Shown: positions 6,664 to 15,256, counted from the stretch's first letter. The stretch: 15,291 nucleotides of DNA from an uncultured Verrucomicrobiota bacterium (GCA_946631345.1 CAMPAA010000060.1:1-15291), one strand, 5' to 3'. Made by a program: numbers and translations. The notes: a model not told the origin generated them from the letters alone.

Positions 6664-7752
6664 TCACGGCCTCGCGTCTGACGGGCGGAACTTGAAACAG
6701 AGAGGCTTCCAGCAGGGGATCGGCTTGCCCACCGGCTTGAGCGAGCAGGCCGCCCGATCAAAGCCGTAAATCTGGATCTCGTTGCTCATCTTGTGGCCCA
6801 CGACCATGAACTTCTCCCCTGGCATCAGCTCAAAGTCACGCGGAAAGCTGCCAACGAGCTTCTCGATGCTTCGCAGGGTGAGCGTACCCTTCTCCGTATC
6901 GACGGCAAAGAACGCAATGGAGTCGTGCCCGCGGTTTGAAGCCATAAGTATGCGTCCATCGGCGGTGAGCTTGATAGCCGAGGCCTTCGTCGCCTCGCCG
7001 TCCGCGCCGGGCGGCAAAAGGCTCCATTTCCCGACGCGCGAGAACGACTTGCCGTCGAACGCAAAGCTGAACACGCTGTTGCCAAGCTCGTTCACGACAA
7101 AGAGGAAACGACCGTCCCTGGACCATACGACATGGCGCGGCCCGTCGCCAGGATCGGCATGGATGGTCATATCGGGCATCGGCCTCATCGTGGATGGATC
7201 GTAGAAGTTGATCCTGTCAGTGCCAAGATCGACGATTCCCATGCGTGATCCGTCTGGCGTGAAGAACGCGCAGTGCGCGTAGGCCTTCTTCTGGCGCTTC
7301 TTGTTCGGTCCCATCCCAACGTTGGGATGGACGACCGTCTTCAGGTCGCCGCCCGAAACCGGCAAAGTGCCGGCGGTGGCGGAGCTGTATGCGGCAAAGC
7401 CGATGAGAGACTCGTCCGGAGAAAGCGCCACGTGGCACGGCGCCTCGCACGGCAGCGCCGCAAGACGTGTCATCGGGCCTATGCGGCCGTCGTCACCGAT
7501 GGCGAACCTGACGAGCGTGCCACGGCGCGTTCCGTCAACATTTTCGCCGATGTACGAGTAGAGATTGCGCGCATTGCGGTCGAAGGCGAAGTAGGTGGTG
7601 CCCTGCAAGCCTGTTACGGTCTGCGCGATCTCAGCCTTCCCGCTTTCGGTATCGCACTTAAGCACGTGCAGCGTCTGCCCGTCTGGCGACCCTGTGTTGC
7701 AGCCTACGTAGCAGTTTACCACCGCGGCGAGAATTGGCGTTATTTCGATCAT
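6664..7752 (-). CDS. Lactonase-family beta-propeller (6-phosphogluconolactonase/YbhE type)
   Basis: A 362-residue protein of the lactonase (Pgl, YbhE-like) seven-bladed propeller family, which hydrolyses sugar lactones such as 6-phosphogluconolactone. The beginning (NCYVGCNTGSPDGQTLHVLKCDTESG) matches the family opening 'YVGTYT...GIYvf'. Repeating blade signatures follow: CHVALSPDESLIGFAAYSS, AHCAFFTPDGSRMGIVDLGTDRINFYD, PRHVVWSRDGRFLFVVNELGNSVFSF, ASAIKLTADGRILMASNRGHDSIAFF, and the closing PRDFELMPGEKFMVVGHKMSNEIQIY. The frame stays open to 7872, but the ATG at 7752 has an ideal AAAGGAGGT (7759-7767) 6 nt upstream, which fixes the start. About 12 hydrophobic residues precede the first blade and do not make a convincing signal peptide. 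Lactonase activity is a family inference; propellers of this type also have other roles. The gap to the acetyltransferase gene is 43 bp. Confidence 0.8.
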   Translation of the reverse strand: MIEITPILAAVVNCYVGCNTGSPDGQTLHVLKCDTESGKAEIAQTVTGLQGTTYFAFDRNARNLYSYIGENVDGTRRGTLVRFAIGDDGRIGPMTRLAALPCEAPCHVALSPDESLIGFAAYSSATAGTLPVSGGDLKTVVHPNVGMGPNKKRQKKAYAHCAFFTPDGSRMGIVDLGTDRINFYDPSTMRPMPDMTIHADPGDGPRHVVWSRDGRFLFVVNELGNSVFSFAFDGKSFSRVGKWSLLPPGADGEATKASAIKLTADGRILMASNRGHDSIAFFAVDTEKGTLTLRSIEKLVGSFPRDFELMPGEKFMVVGHKMSNEIQIYGFDRAACSLKPVGKPIPCWKPLCFKFRPSDARP

Positions 7753-7758
7753 TGCACG

Positions 7759-7767
7759 ACCTCCTTT
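7759..7767 (-). promoter_or_regulatory. Strong Shine-Dalgarno deciding the lactonase start
   Basis: AAAGGAGGT on the minus strand, 6 nt before the ATG at 7752. It excludes the 40-codon longer reading that begins at 7872 and overlaps the acetyltransferase gene. Confidence 0.9.
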
Positions 7768-7795
7768 ACGAACAACTGAATGGGCAATTTCGCCT

Positions 7796-8890
7796 TTATC
7801 TGCGATTGAGCTCACGCAGCCGGCGGCGAACGGCCAGCACAAGCGCGATCTCGACGGCAACCACGCAGGCAACGATGATGGACATGGTTGCCTTCTCGCA
7901 TCCGAATACGTGCGGGATGCCCTGTGTTAGTATCTCTGCAAGCCGCACCAGGACAGAACGGAAGAAACCTCCCACAAGATACGCCGTAAGCGCGCATTGG
8001 CCGAAAAGCACGACCACCCCAAGCCCCTTGCGAAGCATCAACATGTCGGTAAGCACATAGAGAACCGCCAAAGCGATCACGCACCATCCCATCGCCTGCG
8101 CAGTGAAGGACAGCGTGTAGATCGGCTTTATGACGGGGATCCACGGCGAGACCGCCCAGCCAACAGCCTCAAGGACGCCGCCATACACGAAAAGCCTGAT
8201 GGCCTTGGTGCGCTTCTCGCCTTCGCCACGCAGGATTTCCGTGGCATGGTAGCCGGCAAGCGTCATTGCGGCGAACATCAGCGACGTAGAGAACCAGGTG
8301 TAGTGGTTCGGATGGGCCAGATACTCGCTGTTAGCCGGCAGGATGGCCTTGAGGATAGCAATGTCCGACTTGAAGGCGAAATTCCCGAACTCCGTGTAGT
8401 CGCCGCCGAATGCCAGCAGGAGCGTGTAGACGACAGCACAGGCTATCGGGACGGCGATCCGGATGGCCTTCGAAGGAATCAGCATCACGCATGCCGCCGC
8501 AAGGTAACCTGCGGCGATCGACTGGAGGGTGTTGGAATAGGGGTTGAACTTCACGGGGTCGAGAGTGAGAAGGTTGCCCTGAACAACCATGCCGAGCACC
8601 CACAGCATCGCCACGCGCCAAAGCACATGGCGCCAGAACGCAAGCCCCGCCCTTCCGTTCTCCAGACGCCGCGAAAGAGAGAACGGCACGGCAGCTCCGC
8701 ACATGAACACGAACAGCGGCATGATGATGTCCCAGAACGTGAAGCACTCCCAGCCATGCTTGAACTGCCCCATCACGGACGGCGGGAGCTGCCAGGCCGA
8801 GTTCATGGCCCTGACGAGAGGCCCAGCAACGACCAGCACGATCATGTCCAGCCCACGCAGCAGATCAAGGGAATAGAGCCGTTCCTTCAT
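7796..8890 (-). CDS. HGSNAT-like transmembrane acetyltransferase (DUF5009 family)
   Basis: A 364-residue integral membrane protein of the acyltransferase group that includes heparan-alpha-glucosaminide N-acetyltransferase (HGSNAT) and DUF5009 proteins. It opens with RLYSLDLLRGLDM, typical of the group, and has KHGWECFTFWDIIMPLFVFMCGAAVPFS (44-71), matching the HGSNAT 'H..W.G.T..DL.FP.F.F..G' region. His45 corresponds to the HGSNAT active-site His. About ten membrane helices follow and the C-terminus is basic (RRRLRELNRR). The human enzyme uses cytosolic acetyl-CoA to acetylate a terminal glucosamine on the other side of the membrane; here the sugar acceptor is unknown. AAGGAG (8897-8902) lies 6 nt before the ATG. 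It lies 33 bp after the GH39 gene and is probably co-transcribed with it. Confidence 0.82.
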   Translation of the reverse strand: MKERLYSLDLLRGLDMIVLVVAGPLVRAMNSAWQLPPSVMGQFKHGWECFTFWDIIMPLFVFMCGAAVPFSLSRRLENGRAGLAFWRHVLWRVAMLWVLGMVVQGNLLTLDPVKFNPYSNTLQSIAAGYLAAACVMLIPSKAIRIAVPIACAVVYTLLLAFGGDYTEFGNFAFKSDIAILKAILPANSEYLAHPNHYTWFSTSLMFAAMTLAGYHATEILRGEGEKRTKAIRLFVYGGVLEAVGWAVSPWIPVIKPIYTLSFTAQAMGWCVIALAVLYVLTDMLMLRKGLGVVVLFGQCALTAYLVGGFFRSVLVRLAEILTQGIPHVFGCEKATMSIIVACVVAVEIALVLAVRRRLRELNRR

Positions 8891-8923
8891 GCCAAACTCC
8901 TTGCATTACATTCTTCGCGCTGG

Positions 8924-10363
8924 TCAAAGCGTGACGAAAAACGCGGCGCTGTTGGTGTCGCATTTCTTCAAGGTGAGCCGCCCATCCTCTCCGATGCGAA
9001 TAGACTTCTCCGCCAGATCGTTTTCGTAGTCGTGCACGATGACCTTCGCTTCCGCGCCTGGCTGCGCGCCCTTGACCTCGACAGAAATCTCCTGCGCCCG
9101 CGAACGGTAGTCCGTCACAATGAAACCCTTGCGTGCGCCGTCTGCGCTGCGGCCAGCAATCACGGTTACGCCCTTGTCCCCGGAAGAGGATTCGCACATC
9201 ACCGGGAAGGACTTCACGAAATCGCCGAACATCTTCAGGCCGTAGTAGACCTTGTACTTCTGCTTCTTGTCGTCCATGTATCCCCATGAGCCGATGTTGC
9301 GGCAGCCGTAGTAGTAGGCCTGGTCGAGCTTCGACGTCTGGAACTTCGAAAGCATCGTCAGGTTGAAGCAGGAGGAGTCGATGCCGTTGTGGGCGGTCGG
9401 GCCGGACCAGGCCTTCTTCATGAGCTCGGGCTTCGGCGAACGAAGATCGCCCCATGAATACTGGGCATAGTCGAAGTAGTGCCACTCGTTTATGATCAGC
9501 TCGCAGTTCGTGAAGCCGAACCCGTCGCAGAGACGCCGCCCGGTATCGATTGCATTCATGATCTGGTCTGGGCTGTTTGAGTAGTGGTGCCAGGAGATGA
9601 AGTCGGGCGCGATGCCGGCCTCCTTGCACGCCGCGAGCATATCCTTGAAGTAGTCGACGTACATGCTGCACATCGCGGGGCCGCCCACCTTCACGTCAGG
9701 GAACTCGCTCTTGAGCCGCTTGAGGCATGTCACGAAGAACTTCACGAAGAGAGCGCGGCGCTTTAGGTCGCGCGCCTTGCGGTCGGCCTTGCGAGCCGCA
9801 TCCGTGTCGCCAACCCCGCCATCGCCGTCGGGCAGGCACCACATGTTGTTGAAGCCGTCAGGTTCGTTCCATATCTCCCAGTACTTGATTCCCCATCTGT
9901 GGCCGTTGGCCCAGCCGCGGTTGTAGTGGCGGATGGTGCCTGCGAAGATTTCGGCGACCTTGTCGAAGTCTTCCGGGATGAGCGAGTTGAAATGCACCTT
10001 CGGTCCGGAATGTTCGATCGACGTCCCGAGACGGAAGAAGATGTCGTGCCCCGTCTCCTCCCGCGTACGCTTCAGCAGATAGTCCGTAGGCGCGAACACG
10101 TAGTTTGACGGATCCTTGGCGTCAAGATGCATCAGGGGAAACATGTGGAAGTAGTCGCACACGCGCTCGTTTGGATTGATGATCGCCCAATCGTGCGTGC
10201 GAGAGGCCTTGAACCCCATCGAACGTATGTCGTCGATGTTCTCCTGCGGACAGGAGCATATCTGAGGCCCGAAACCGGAGGAGTGCAGCTCAGGGCGGAT
10301 TTTCCCCGCATCCACGTTGAAGTTTACTGCGGCTGCCGCCAGCAGGATGGTTGAACATAGCAT
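8924..10363 (-). CDS. Glycoside hydrolase of clan GH-A, GH39-like (beta-xylosidase/alpha-L-iduronidase type)
   Basis: A 479-residue retaining glycosidase with a TIM barrel and a C-terminal beta domain. Near the start, VDAGKIRPELHSSGFGPQ (17-34) resembles the GH39 opening. KYWEIWNEPDG (160-170) supplies the acid/base Glu167 after the clan GH-A Asn-Glu pair, and LIINEWHYFD (289-298) supplies the likely nucleophile Glu293. SWHHYS (257-262) is the usual beta-strand 6 region. Length fits GH39 (about 480-500). The N-terminus has a short hydrophobic run (about 12 residues) with no positive charge, so a signal peptide is likely but weak. AAGGA (10374-10378) lies 10 nt before the ATG. Xylosidase and iduronidase activities cannot be told apart from sequence by eye; the HGSNAT-like neighbour slightly favours a glycosaminoglycan-type substrate. 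Confidence 0.82.
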   Translation of the reverse strand: MLCSTILLAAAAVNFNVDAGKIRPELHSSGFGPQICSCPQENIDDIRSMGFKASRTHDWAIINPNERVCDYFHMFPLMHLDAKDPSNYVFAPTDYLLKRTREETGHDIFFRLGTSIEHSGPKVHFNSLIPEDFDKVAEIFAGTIRHYNRGWANGHRWGIKYWEIWNEPDGFNNMWCLPDGDGGVGDTDAARKADRKARDLKRRALFVKFFVTCLKRLKSEFPDVKVGGPAMCSMYVDYFKDMLAACKEAGIAPDFISWHHYSNSPDQIMNAIDTGRRLCDGFGFTNCELIINEWHYFDYAQYSWGDLRSPKPELMKKAWSGPTAHNGIDSSCFNLTMLSKFQTSKLDQAYYYGCRNIGSWGYMDDKKQKYKVYYGLKMFGDFVKSFPVMCESSSGDKGVTVIAGRSADGARKGFIVTDYRSRAQEISVEVKGAQPGAEAKVIVHDYENDLAEKSIRIGEDGRLTLKKCDTNSAAFFVTL

Positions 10364-10394
10364 GGATAGGATTTCCTTCTTTGCGTTCCTGTCG

Positions 10395-13300
10395 TTATTT
10401 GAGACGCGCGGACTTCACGAGCGTTTCAAGCTGGTCTCGGTCGTAGTTCGAGAGTTCTGCCTGGCGCTTGCGGAGAGAACGCAGCGTGGCGCGCGCCTTG
10501 TCAATGGCTCCACGAGCTATCTGGACTCGCGCAAGCGTGATCTGCATCCGGATGTCCTCGATCTTCGACTCCGTCTTCGAGAGCTTTATGGCCTTTTCCA
10601 CGCACTGCTCGGCTTCGTCGAGGTTCTTGTTCTGGTCAAGCAGCGTTGAGCCGAGCGTCTCCCATGCGACGTAGAGCTTGGGCTGGCTCTTCACCGCGTC
10701 GCGCGCAAACTTCTCCGCCTCTTCGTAACGCTGCTGGCGGCGGAGCACCTCGGCAAGGTCGTTCTGGGCGGCGGCTATCGGCTTCTCGGCCTCTACGCTC
10801 AGACGCAGGAACGTCTCGGCGGTGGAGTAGTCCCCTTCCTTGAGGCGGAGGGAACCCATCACGTAGTTGGCGAGCTTGTCGTGGCGGTCGCGGCGCAGGA
10901 TCGTGCGCGCATGACGCTCCGCCGCCTCTCCGTCGTCCAGCTCGATGTCAAGCCCGAGAATCATTTCGCCGGCGACCGACACGTCCGGGCGCGACATGGA
11001 GGCGATCACAAGCGCGTCCCGAGCCTGCTTGCGGAACGTCGGCCCCTTGCGCATGTACACGAGCGCACGGGTCATCTGCACGAAGTAGTCGCGCGGATCG
11101 TCCGACACGGCCTCCATCTTTGGAAGGATGAGGTTGTCAAGCTCCTCCATTATCTTGGCGCGAGCCTTGTCGTCCTTGGCGTGATCGAGCTGCTGGAGAA
11201 GCACGCCCGCAAGCAGCGACCAGGCCTGGAGACTCTTCGGATGCAGGTCCGTCACCTTCTGCATCTCCATGCGTGCGCGGTCGAGGTCGTTGTTCATCAT
11301 GAGGAGCAGGGCCATCTCGATCCCGGCGGAATCGCCGCCGGAGGACTTTGCCGCCCTTTCGAGGAACCCGCGTGCCTCGTCCGCAGAGCCGGACTGCAGC
11401 GCAAGGCGCGCCATGCCCATGAGCGCCTCGCGGTTCGACGCGTCAGTGGCGAGCACCTGCTCGTACACGGCGCGGGACTTCTTCACCTGGTTGCCGCTCG
11501 CGTAGATCGCTGCCATCATGTTCAGGAGCCCCGTCTGGCGGTCGGCGGAGACGAAGTCGATGGCGCGCTGGACCTGCGCGATGGCGTTGCCCGTCTGCCC
11601 GGAGCGCGCCCAGGCGTATCCCATCCGTGCGAATATCTCCGGGCTGCGGATGTAGCCATAGTAGCGCGACAGGGACCAGAGCACATAGCGGCGCTTCGGA
11701 TCGTCCACTATTGCCTTGAGCTTGCGCTCGATCTCAAGCTTCTTGGCGACCGCGCACTTGATGCCTGCGCGCGCCATCTCGAACTCGTTGAACAGGGTGC
11801 AGACGTTGTCGGGGTCGATCGTGCCGAGCACGAGCTCGTACATGGCGAACGCCTCGTCGTTCAGGTTGCAGTCCTGGAGGAACACGCCGAGGTTGTTGCC
11901 GATGAAGCCCACATGGCGGCGCAGCTGGAGGCGAAGACGCTCGACTGGGTCGTCGCTGGAGGAGATGTTGCGCGACCCCTCCTTGTTGCGCTCCGTCCAG
12001 AGTATAGGCGCCATGCGCTCCCAGAACGCGCGGAAGCTCGCCGCGAGCGCCTTCCCGTCGACCGATTTCACGTCACGCGCTCCGCCGAAGATGATGTTCT
12101 CCGGCACCGGCATGCGCTCGGCCATGTACCAGAAGTCTGGCACACCGAAGATCGCGGCCTTCTTCATGACGTTGGTGTCGCCCGCGAACCAGTCCTGTAT
12201 GAACGGCAGCACGCCAAGGCGGATGGACATCTTCAGGTTTGAGCGACCTGCCGTGAGCCCTCTCTTCTCCACGAGTTCTGAAAGCTCTTCGAGATAGGCG
12301 TCGTTCATGTCTCGCTGGAGGCATACGAGGTTTAGCTCCTTGTCCGCCGCCGCAGCCGCCACGCGGAGATGGTCGTCGAGCGTGCCGTCGGTGACGAACC
12401 AAGAGCGGTCGCCAAGGGTCGATATTACCTCACGCGCGCAGATGTCGGCGAACTCACCGCGGCCGCGGCCGCAGTTGAACGCGTTGACCATCGACGCGAG
12501 CGCCAGCACAAGCACGAGCGCCCCGCCGACAGCTGGCGCAGCCAACTTGCCCACGCGCACCTCAGTCTCAACGCCGTCCTCCTTGTACTCCTTCGCCGGC
12601 AGGGGGATGCGGGCGAGCAGGTACCAGTAGGCGGCGAGGTAGCCGGCCACAAGCGCGGCGAGCGTGGAGGTCGCGACCGGTGCGATGCCCCACGGGCGCA
12701 GGAGCGCCTCTGGCGCGAGCGGAGTAGCGAGGGCGAGCGTCGCGCAGAGCGACATTGCCAGATGGAACGCGTACTGGCTCCAGCGGCGGTCGTTGTTGAG
12801 GCCGCGGGCGGCGGCGAACGCGCAGGAGATGGCCGGAAGCACTGTGAGCGCCACGATCGCCAACCAGCCGGGACGCGTGAACCATGTGCGCATCTCGCGA
12901 ATCGCGTCCTTGAGATAGTGGAGGAACACGTCGAACGAGGACGAGCATTCGGCCGCGGCCGCGGCCTCGGTCCCCAGAAATCCGCCGGCTATAACCTTGA
13001 TGTAGACGATGAAGCCGATTGCCGCCGAAAGGATGTAGATCGTTGCAGGCCCGTACAGTGCGCCGCCGTTCTTCACGAGCACCAGCATGAACGCGAAGAA
13101 CACCGCTATCGAGTACGGGACGAATATTGGCGACTCAACAAGGCCAAGTGCCACGAACACGCCTGCCACAAGCGCTATGGGATACGCAAGCCGCTGCCTG
13201 TCGGCGGCAAGGAGCACCACGCGCATCGACAGCAGTGCCCACATAACGTCGAAGATGCGGTGCTCAAGGTGCGTGGAGCTCTGCCACACAGCCGTAGCGA

Positions 13301-13709
13301 ACACGAAAGTGAGCGACGCTACAAGGCCCGCCGCTATTGCCGCACCCTTGGCGAACTTGATGCTGTCCTCCTGCGACGTCACCTGCCACACCGCGAACGC
13401 CATCAGCCGGCATATCAGGTAGGCGGATACCACGCCGCACACGAGCGAAAGGGCGTTGGCGCGCACCGCAACCGACGTCAGCGCGCCTGCGCCGCCGAAA
13501 AGCTTCACGAACCATCCCCAGAGCGGAAACTCCGGAAACGCCAGCGTGTCTATGCCCGTCCACTGCACGAGCAGGCGGGCAGAGTCGCCTGGGAACACGT
13601 AAGTTGCGAGCGTAAGCCCGTACACAGCCGCCGCCACTCCTGCCACGGCAAGCGAGGCGAACAGCGTTGCGCGCCGGAAAGATGCATCCTCTGAGCGGAA
13701 TTTAGACAT
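10395..13709 (-). CDS. Large membrane protein with DUF2723/GT117-like N-terminal domain and C-terminal TPR repeats
   Basis: A 1104-residue protein. Residues 1 to about 412 hold ten or eleven membrane helices; about 588-1104 is an alpha-helical solenoid with TPR units such as EIFARMGYAWARSGQTGNAIAQVQRAI, ALMGMARLALQSGSADEARGFLERA and YVAWETLGSTLLDQNKNLDEAEQCVEKAI. The membrane half resembles DUF2723 (GT-C fold, GT117) proteins: YVFPGDSARLL (37-47) parallels their 'tfWDsGEfi' loop with Asp42, FPEFPLWGW (58-66) parallels 'HPPGTPLY', and VWQSSTHLEHRIFDVMWALL (141-160) parallels 'fW..a..aEvYsl..l'. Some key residues differ, so catalytic activity is uncertain. The size and domain order match DUF2723-TPR proteins of Bacteroidota and PVC bacteria, where a role in protein O-glycosylation has been suggested. 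AGAGGA (13718-13723) lies 8 nt before the ATG; the gap to the purF-like gene is 26 bp. The alternative is a plain membrane-anchored TPR scaffold. Confidence 0.72.
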   Translation of the reverse strand: MSKFRSEDASFRRATLFASLAVAGVAAAVYGLTLATYVFPGDSARLLVQWTGIDTLAFPEFPLWGWFVKLFGGAGALTSVAVRANALSLVCGVVSAYLICRLMAFAVWQVTSQEDSIKFAKGAAIAAGLVASLTFVFATAVWQSSTHLEHRIFDVMWALLSMRVVLLAADRQRLAYPIALVAGVFVALGLVESPIFVPYSIAVFFAFMLVLVKNGGALYGPATIYILSAAIGFIVYIKVIAGGFLGTEAAAAAECSSSFDVFLHYLKDAIREMRTWFTRPGWLAIVALTVLPAISCAFAAARGLNNDRRWSQYAFHLAMSLCATLALATPLAPEALLRPWGIAPVATSTLAALVAGYLAAYWYLLARIPLPAKEYKEDGVETEVRVGKLAAPAVGGALVLVLALASMVNAFNCGRGRGEFADICAREVISTLGDRSWFVTDGTLDDHLRVAAAAADKELNLVCLQRDMNDAYLEELSELVEKRGLTAGRSNLKMSIRLGVLPFIQDWFAGDTNVMKKAAIFGVPDFWYMAERMPVPENIIFGGARDVKSVDGKALAASFRAFWERMAPILWTERNKEGSRNISSSDDPVERLRLQLRRHVGFIGNNLGVFLQDCNLNDEAFAMYELVLGTIDPDNVCTLFNEFEMARAGIKCAVAKKLEIERKLKAIVDDPKRRYVLWSLSRYYGYIRSPEIFARMGYAWARSGQTGNAIAQVQRAIDFVSADRQTGLLNMMAAIYASGNQVKKSRAVYEQVLATDASNREALMGMARLALQSGSADEARGFLERAAKSSGGDSAGIEMALLLMMNNDLDRARMEMQKVTDLHPKSLQAWSLLAGVLLQQLDHAKDDKARAKIMEELDNLILPKMEAVSDDPRDYFVQMTRALVYMRKGPTFRKQARDALVIASMSRPDVSVAGEMILGLDIELDDGEAAERHARTILRRDRHDKLANYVMGSLRLKEGDYSTAETFLRLSVEAEKPIAAAQNDLAEVLRRQQRYEEAEKFARDAVKSQPKLYVAWETLGSTLLDQNKNLDEAEQCVEKAIKLSKTESKIEDIRMQITLARVQIARGAIDKARATLRSLRKRQAELSNYDRDQLETLVKSARLK

Positions 13710-13735
13710 GGTTCAGTTCCTCTTCTGTTCGTTTA

Positions 13736-15205
13736 TTATCCTTTGGTGTTTGCAGTAAGCGTTTTTGAGCATGGGCATCCTGCGCACGATCCTCCGCAGG
13801 TCACGTCCTTGCCGTCCCAGCAGTAGGTGCACAGCCTTTCCTTCGGCAGCCCGATGGCTGCTATAAGGTCGTCGAGCCGCTGGAACGCGAGCGACGTGAG
13901 GCCGAGGTTCCGGCGGATGTACTCCACCATAGCCTTGTAGGGCTCGCCGTCAGGGTCGAGATACTTTTCGATGTCGAAGTTGGTCCCTTCACGGTCGCGG
14001 ATGAACCGGCGAGTTATGAGGTCGTACTCCGACTTCGACCGCGAGAAGTTCAGGAACCTGCACGGGTAGAGCAGCGGCGGACAGGCAATGCGCATGTGCG
14101 TCTCCTTCGCGCCGTTCTCGAACAGCCGCCTCGACTGCTGGCCGAGCTGCGTCCCGCGCACGATCGAGTCGTCGCAGCAGACGAGCCGCTTGTCCTTGAT
14201 CAGGCCGGGGATCGGTATGAGCTTCATGGACGCGACGCGTTTGCGCTGATTCTGGTCCTGCGGCATGAACGAACGGGCCCATGTGGGGGTGTATTTCACG
14301 AACGGGCGCGCGTACTTGAGCCCGGCCTCGTGCGCATAGCCGAGCGCGTGGGAGGTGCCGCTGTCGGGAATGCCGCCGACCACATCGGCCTCCACGGGGT
14401 TGCGCCGCGCGAGGAACGAGCCTGACCTGTACCGAGACATCTCGACGTTGCGCCCCTCGTATGTGGAGGCGGGATAGCCGTAGTAGACCCACAGGAACGA
14501 GCATATCGCCATCTCCCCGCCAGGCTCTATGATCGTGCTGTCGCCATCGGGGGTGATCTCAACCATTTCGCCGGGGCCGATGTCGCGAACATGCTCATAG
14601 CCCAGATTCGCGAGCGCGCACGACTCCTGCAGGGCGACCATGGCCCCCTTCCTCCGGCCGAGTATGATGGGCGTGCGCCCATAGCGGTCACGCACGGCGA
14701 AGAAGCGCCCCGTCTCGGTCACAATCATGAACGAGCAGCTGCCCTGCACCTTTTGCTGGACGAGCCTAACGCCCTCCTCCATCGTTGACGCGGAAGCGAT
14801 GATCGCCGAGACGACCTCCGTTGGCCCCACCATGCCTGAGGTCGTGGAATACTGGAGCTGGAGATGGTTCTTCTCGAACATCTCGCGCATCAGGTCCTCG
14901 ATGTTGGTGATGAGCCCTACCGTGACGAGCGCGAACGTGCCGTGCGCGCAGCGCATTACGAGCGGCTGCGGATCAGTGTCGGAGATCACGCCAAGCCCAA
15001 CATTCCCCGCGAGATTCCCGACATCGCGCTCGAACTTGGACCGGAACGGCGCATTCTGGATGTTGTGTATGGAGCGCTGGAACCCCTTTTCGCCGAGCAC
15101 GCACATACCCCCGCGGTGCGTGCCAAGGTGCGAATGGTAGTCAGTACCGAAAAAGAGGTCGCTTACGCAATCTCCCGTTGAAATCACTCCACAAAATCCA
15201 CCCAT
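13736..15205 (-). CDS. purF: Amidophosphoribosyltransferase-like protein (PurF family)
   Basis: A 489-residue protein of the PurF family, which makes 5-phosphoribosylamine from PRPP and glutamine (or ammonia) at the first step of purine synthesis. The phosphoribosyltransferase half is intact: GGIPDSGTSHALGYA (277-291) and the PRPP loop VCCDDSIVRGT (342-352). Four cysteines (C235, C382, C459, C462) sit where the B. subtilis enzyme holds its [4Fe-4S] cluster. The N-terminal glutaminase half is unusual: MGGFCGVIST places Gly where PurF has the Cys nucleophile, with a Cys three residues later. The C-terminus has an extra cysteine-rich tail (CGGSCAGCPC, 470-479). The ATG at 15205 has GGAG (15211-15214) 5 nt upstream and gives the MGGFxGV start expected for this subgroup; a GTG at 15232 is possible but lacks support. 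First gene of the minus-strand block. Confidence 0.87.
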   Translation of the reverse strand: MGGFCGVISTGDCVSDLFFGTDYHSHLGTHRGGMCVLGEKGFQRSIHNIQNAPFRSKFERDVGNLAGNVGLGVISDTDPQPLVMRCAHGTFALVTVGLITNIEDLMREMFEKNHLQLQYSTTSGMVGPTEVVSAIIASASTMEEGVRLVQQKVQGSCSFMIVTETGRFFAVRDRYGRTPIILGRRKGAMVALQESCALANLGYEHVRDIGPGEMVEITPDGDSTIIEPGGEMAICSFLWVYYGYPASTYEGRNVEMSRYRSGSFLARRNPVEADVVGGIPDSGTSHALGYAHEAGLKYARPFVKYTPTWARSFMPQDQNQRKRVASMKLIPIPGLIKDKRLVCCDDSIVRGTQLGQQSRRLFENGAKETHMRIACPPLLYPCRFLNFSRSKSEYDLITRRFIRDREGTNFDIEKYLDPDGEPYKAMVEYIRRNLGLTSLAFQRLDDLIAAIGLPKERLCTYCWDGKDVTCGGSCAGCPCSKTLTANTKG

Positions 15206-15256
15206 CTTCTCTCCATTTCCTACGGAAGGCACTCGTCCCCTTCCATTTGGCCGCTA

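Noticed and set aside
6665..6667. GTG start for GH31 overlapping the lactonase stop codon (GTGA)
   Set aside because: The ATG at 6640 has AAGGTG at 8 nt and begins directly with a standard signal peptide.
12951..12966. GC-only palindrome GGCCGCGGCCGCGGCC, with a similar one at 12459-12472
   Set aside because: They are simple GGCCGC repeats inside the TPR gene coding for an alanine run and a GRGRG stretch; codon preference in a G+C-rich genome explains them.
12369..13694. Long open frame on the plus strand (441 codons) opposite the TPR gene
   Set aside because: Its product is an Arg/His/Glu-rich shadow with no domain, and the opposite strand has a clear gene with Shine-Dalgarno, membrane helices and TPR repeats. 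The same applies to the plus-strand frames at 7997-9289 and 10881-12242.
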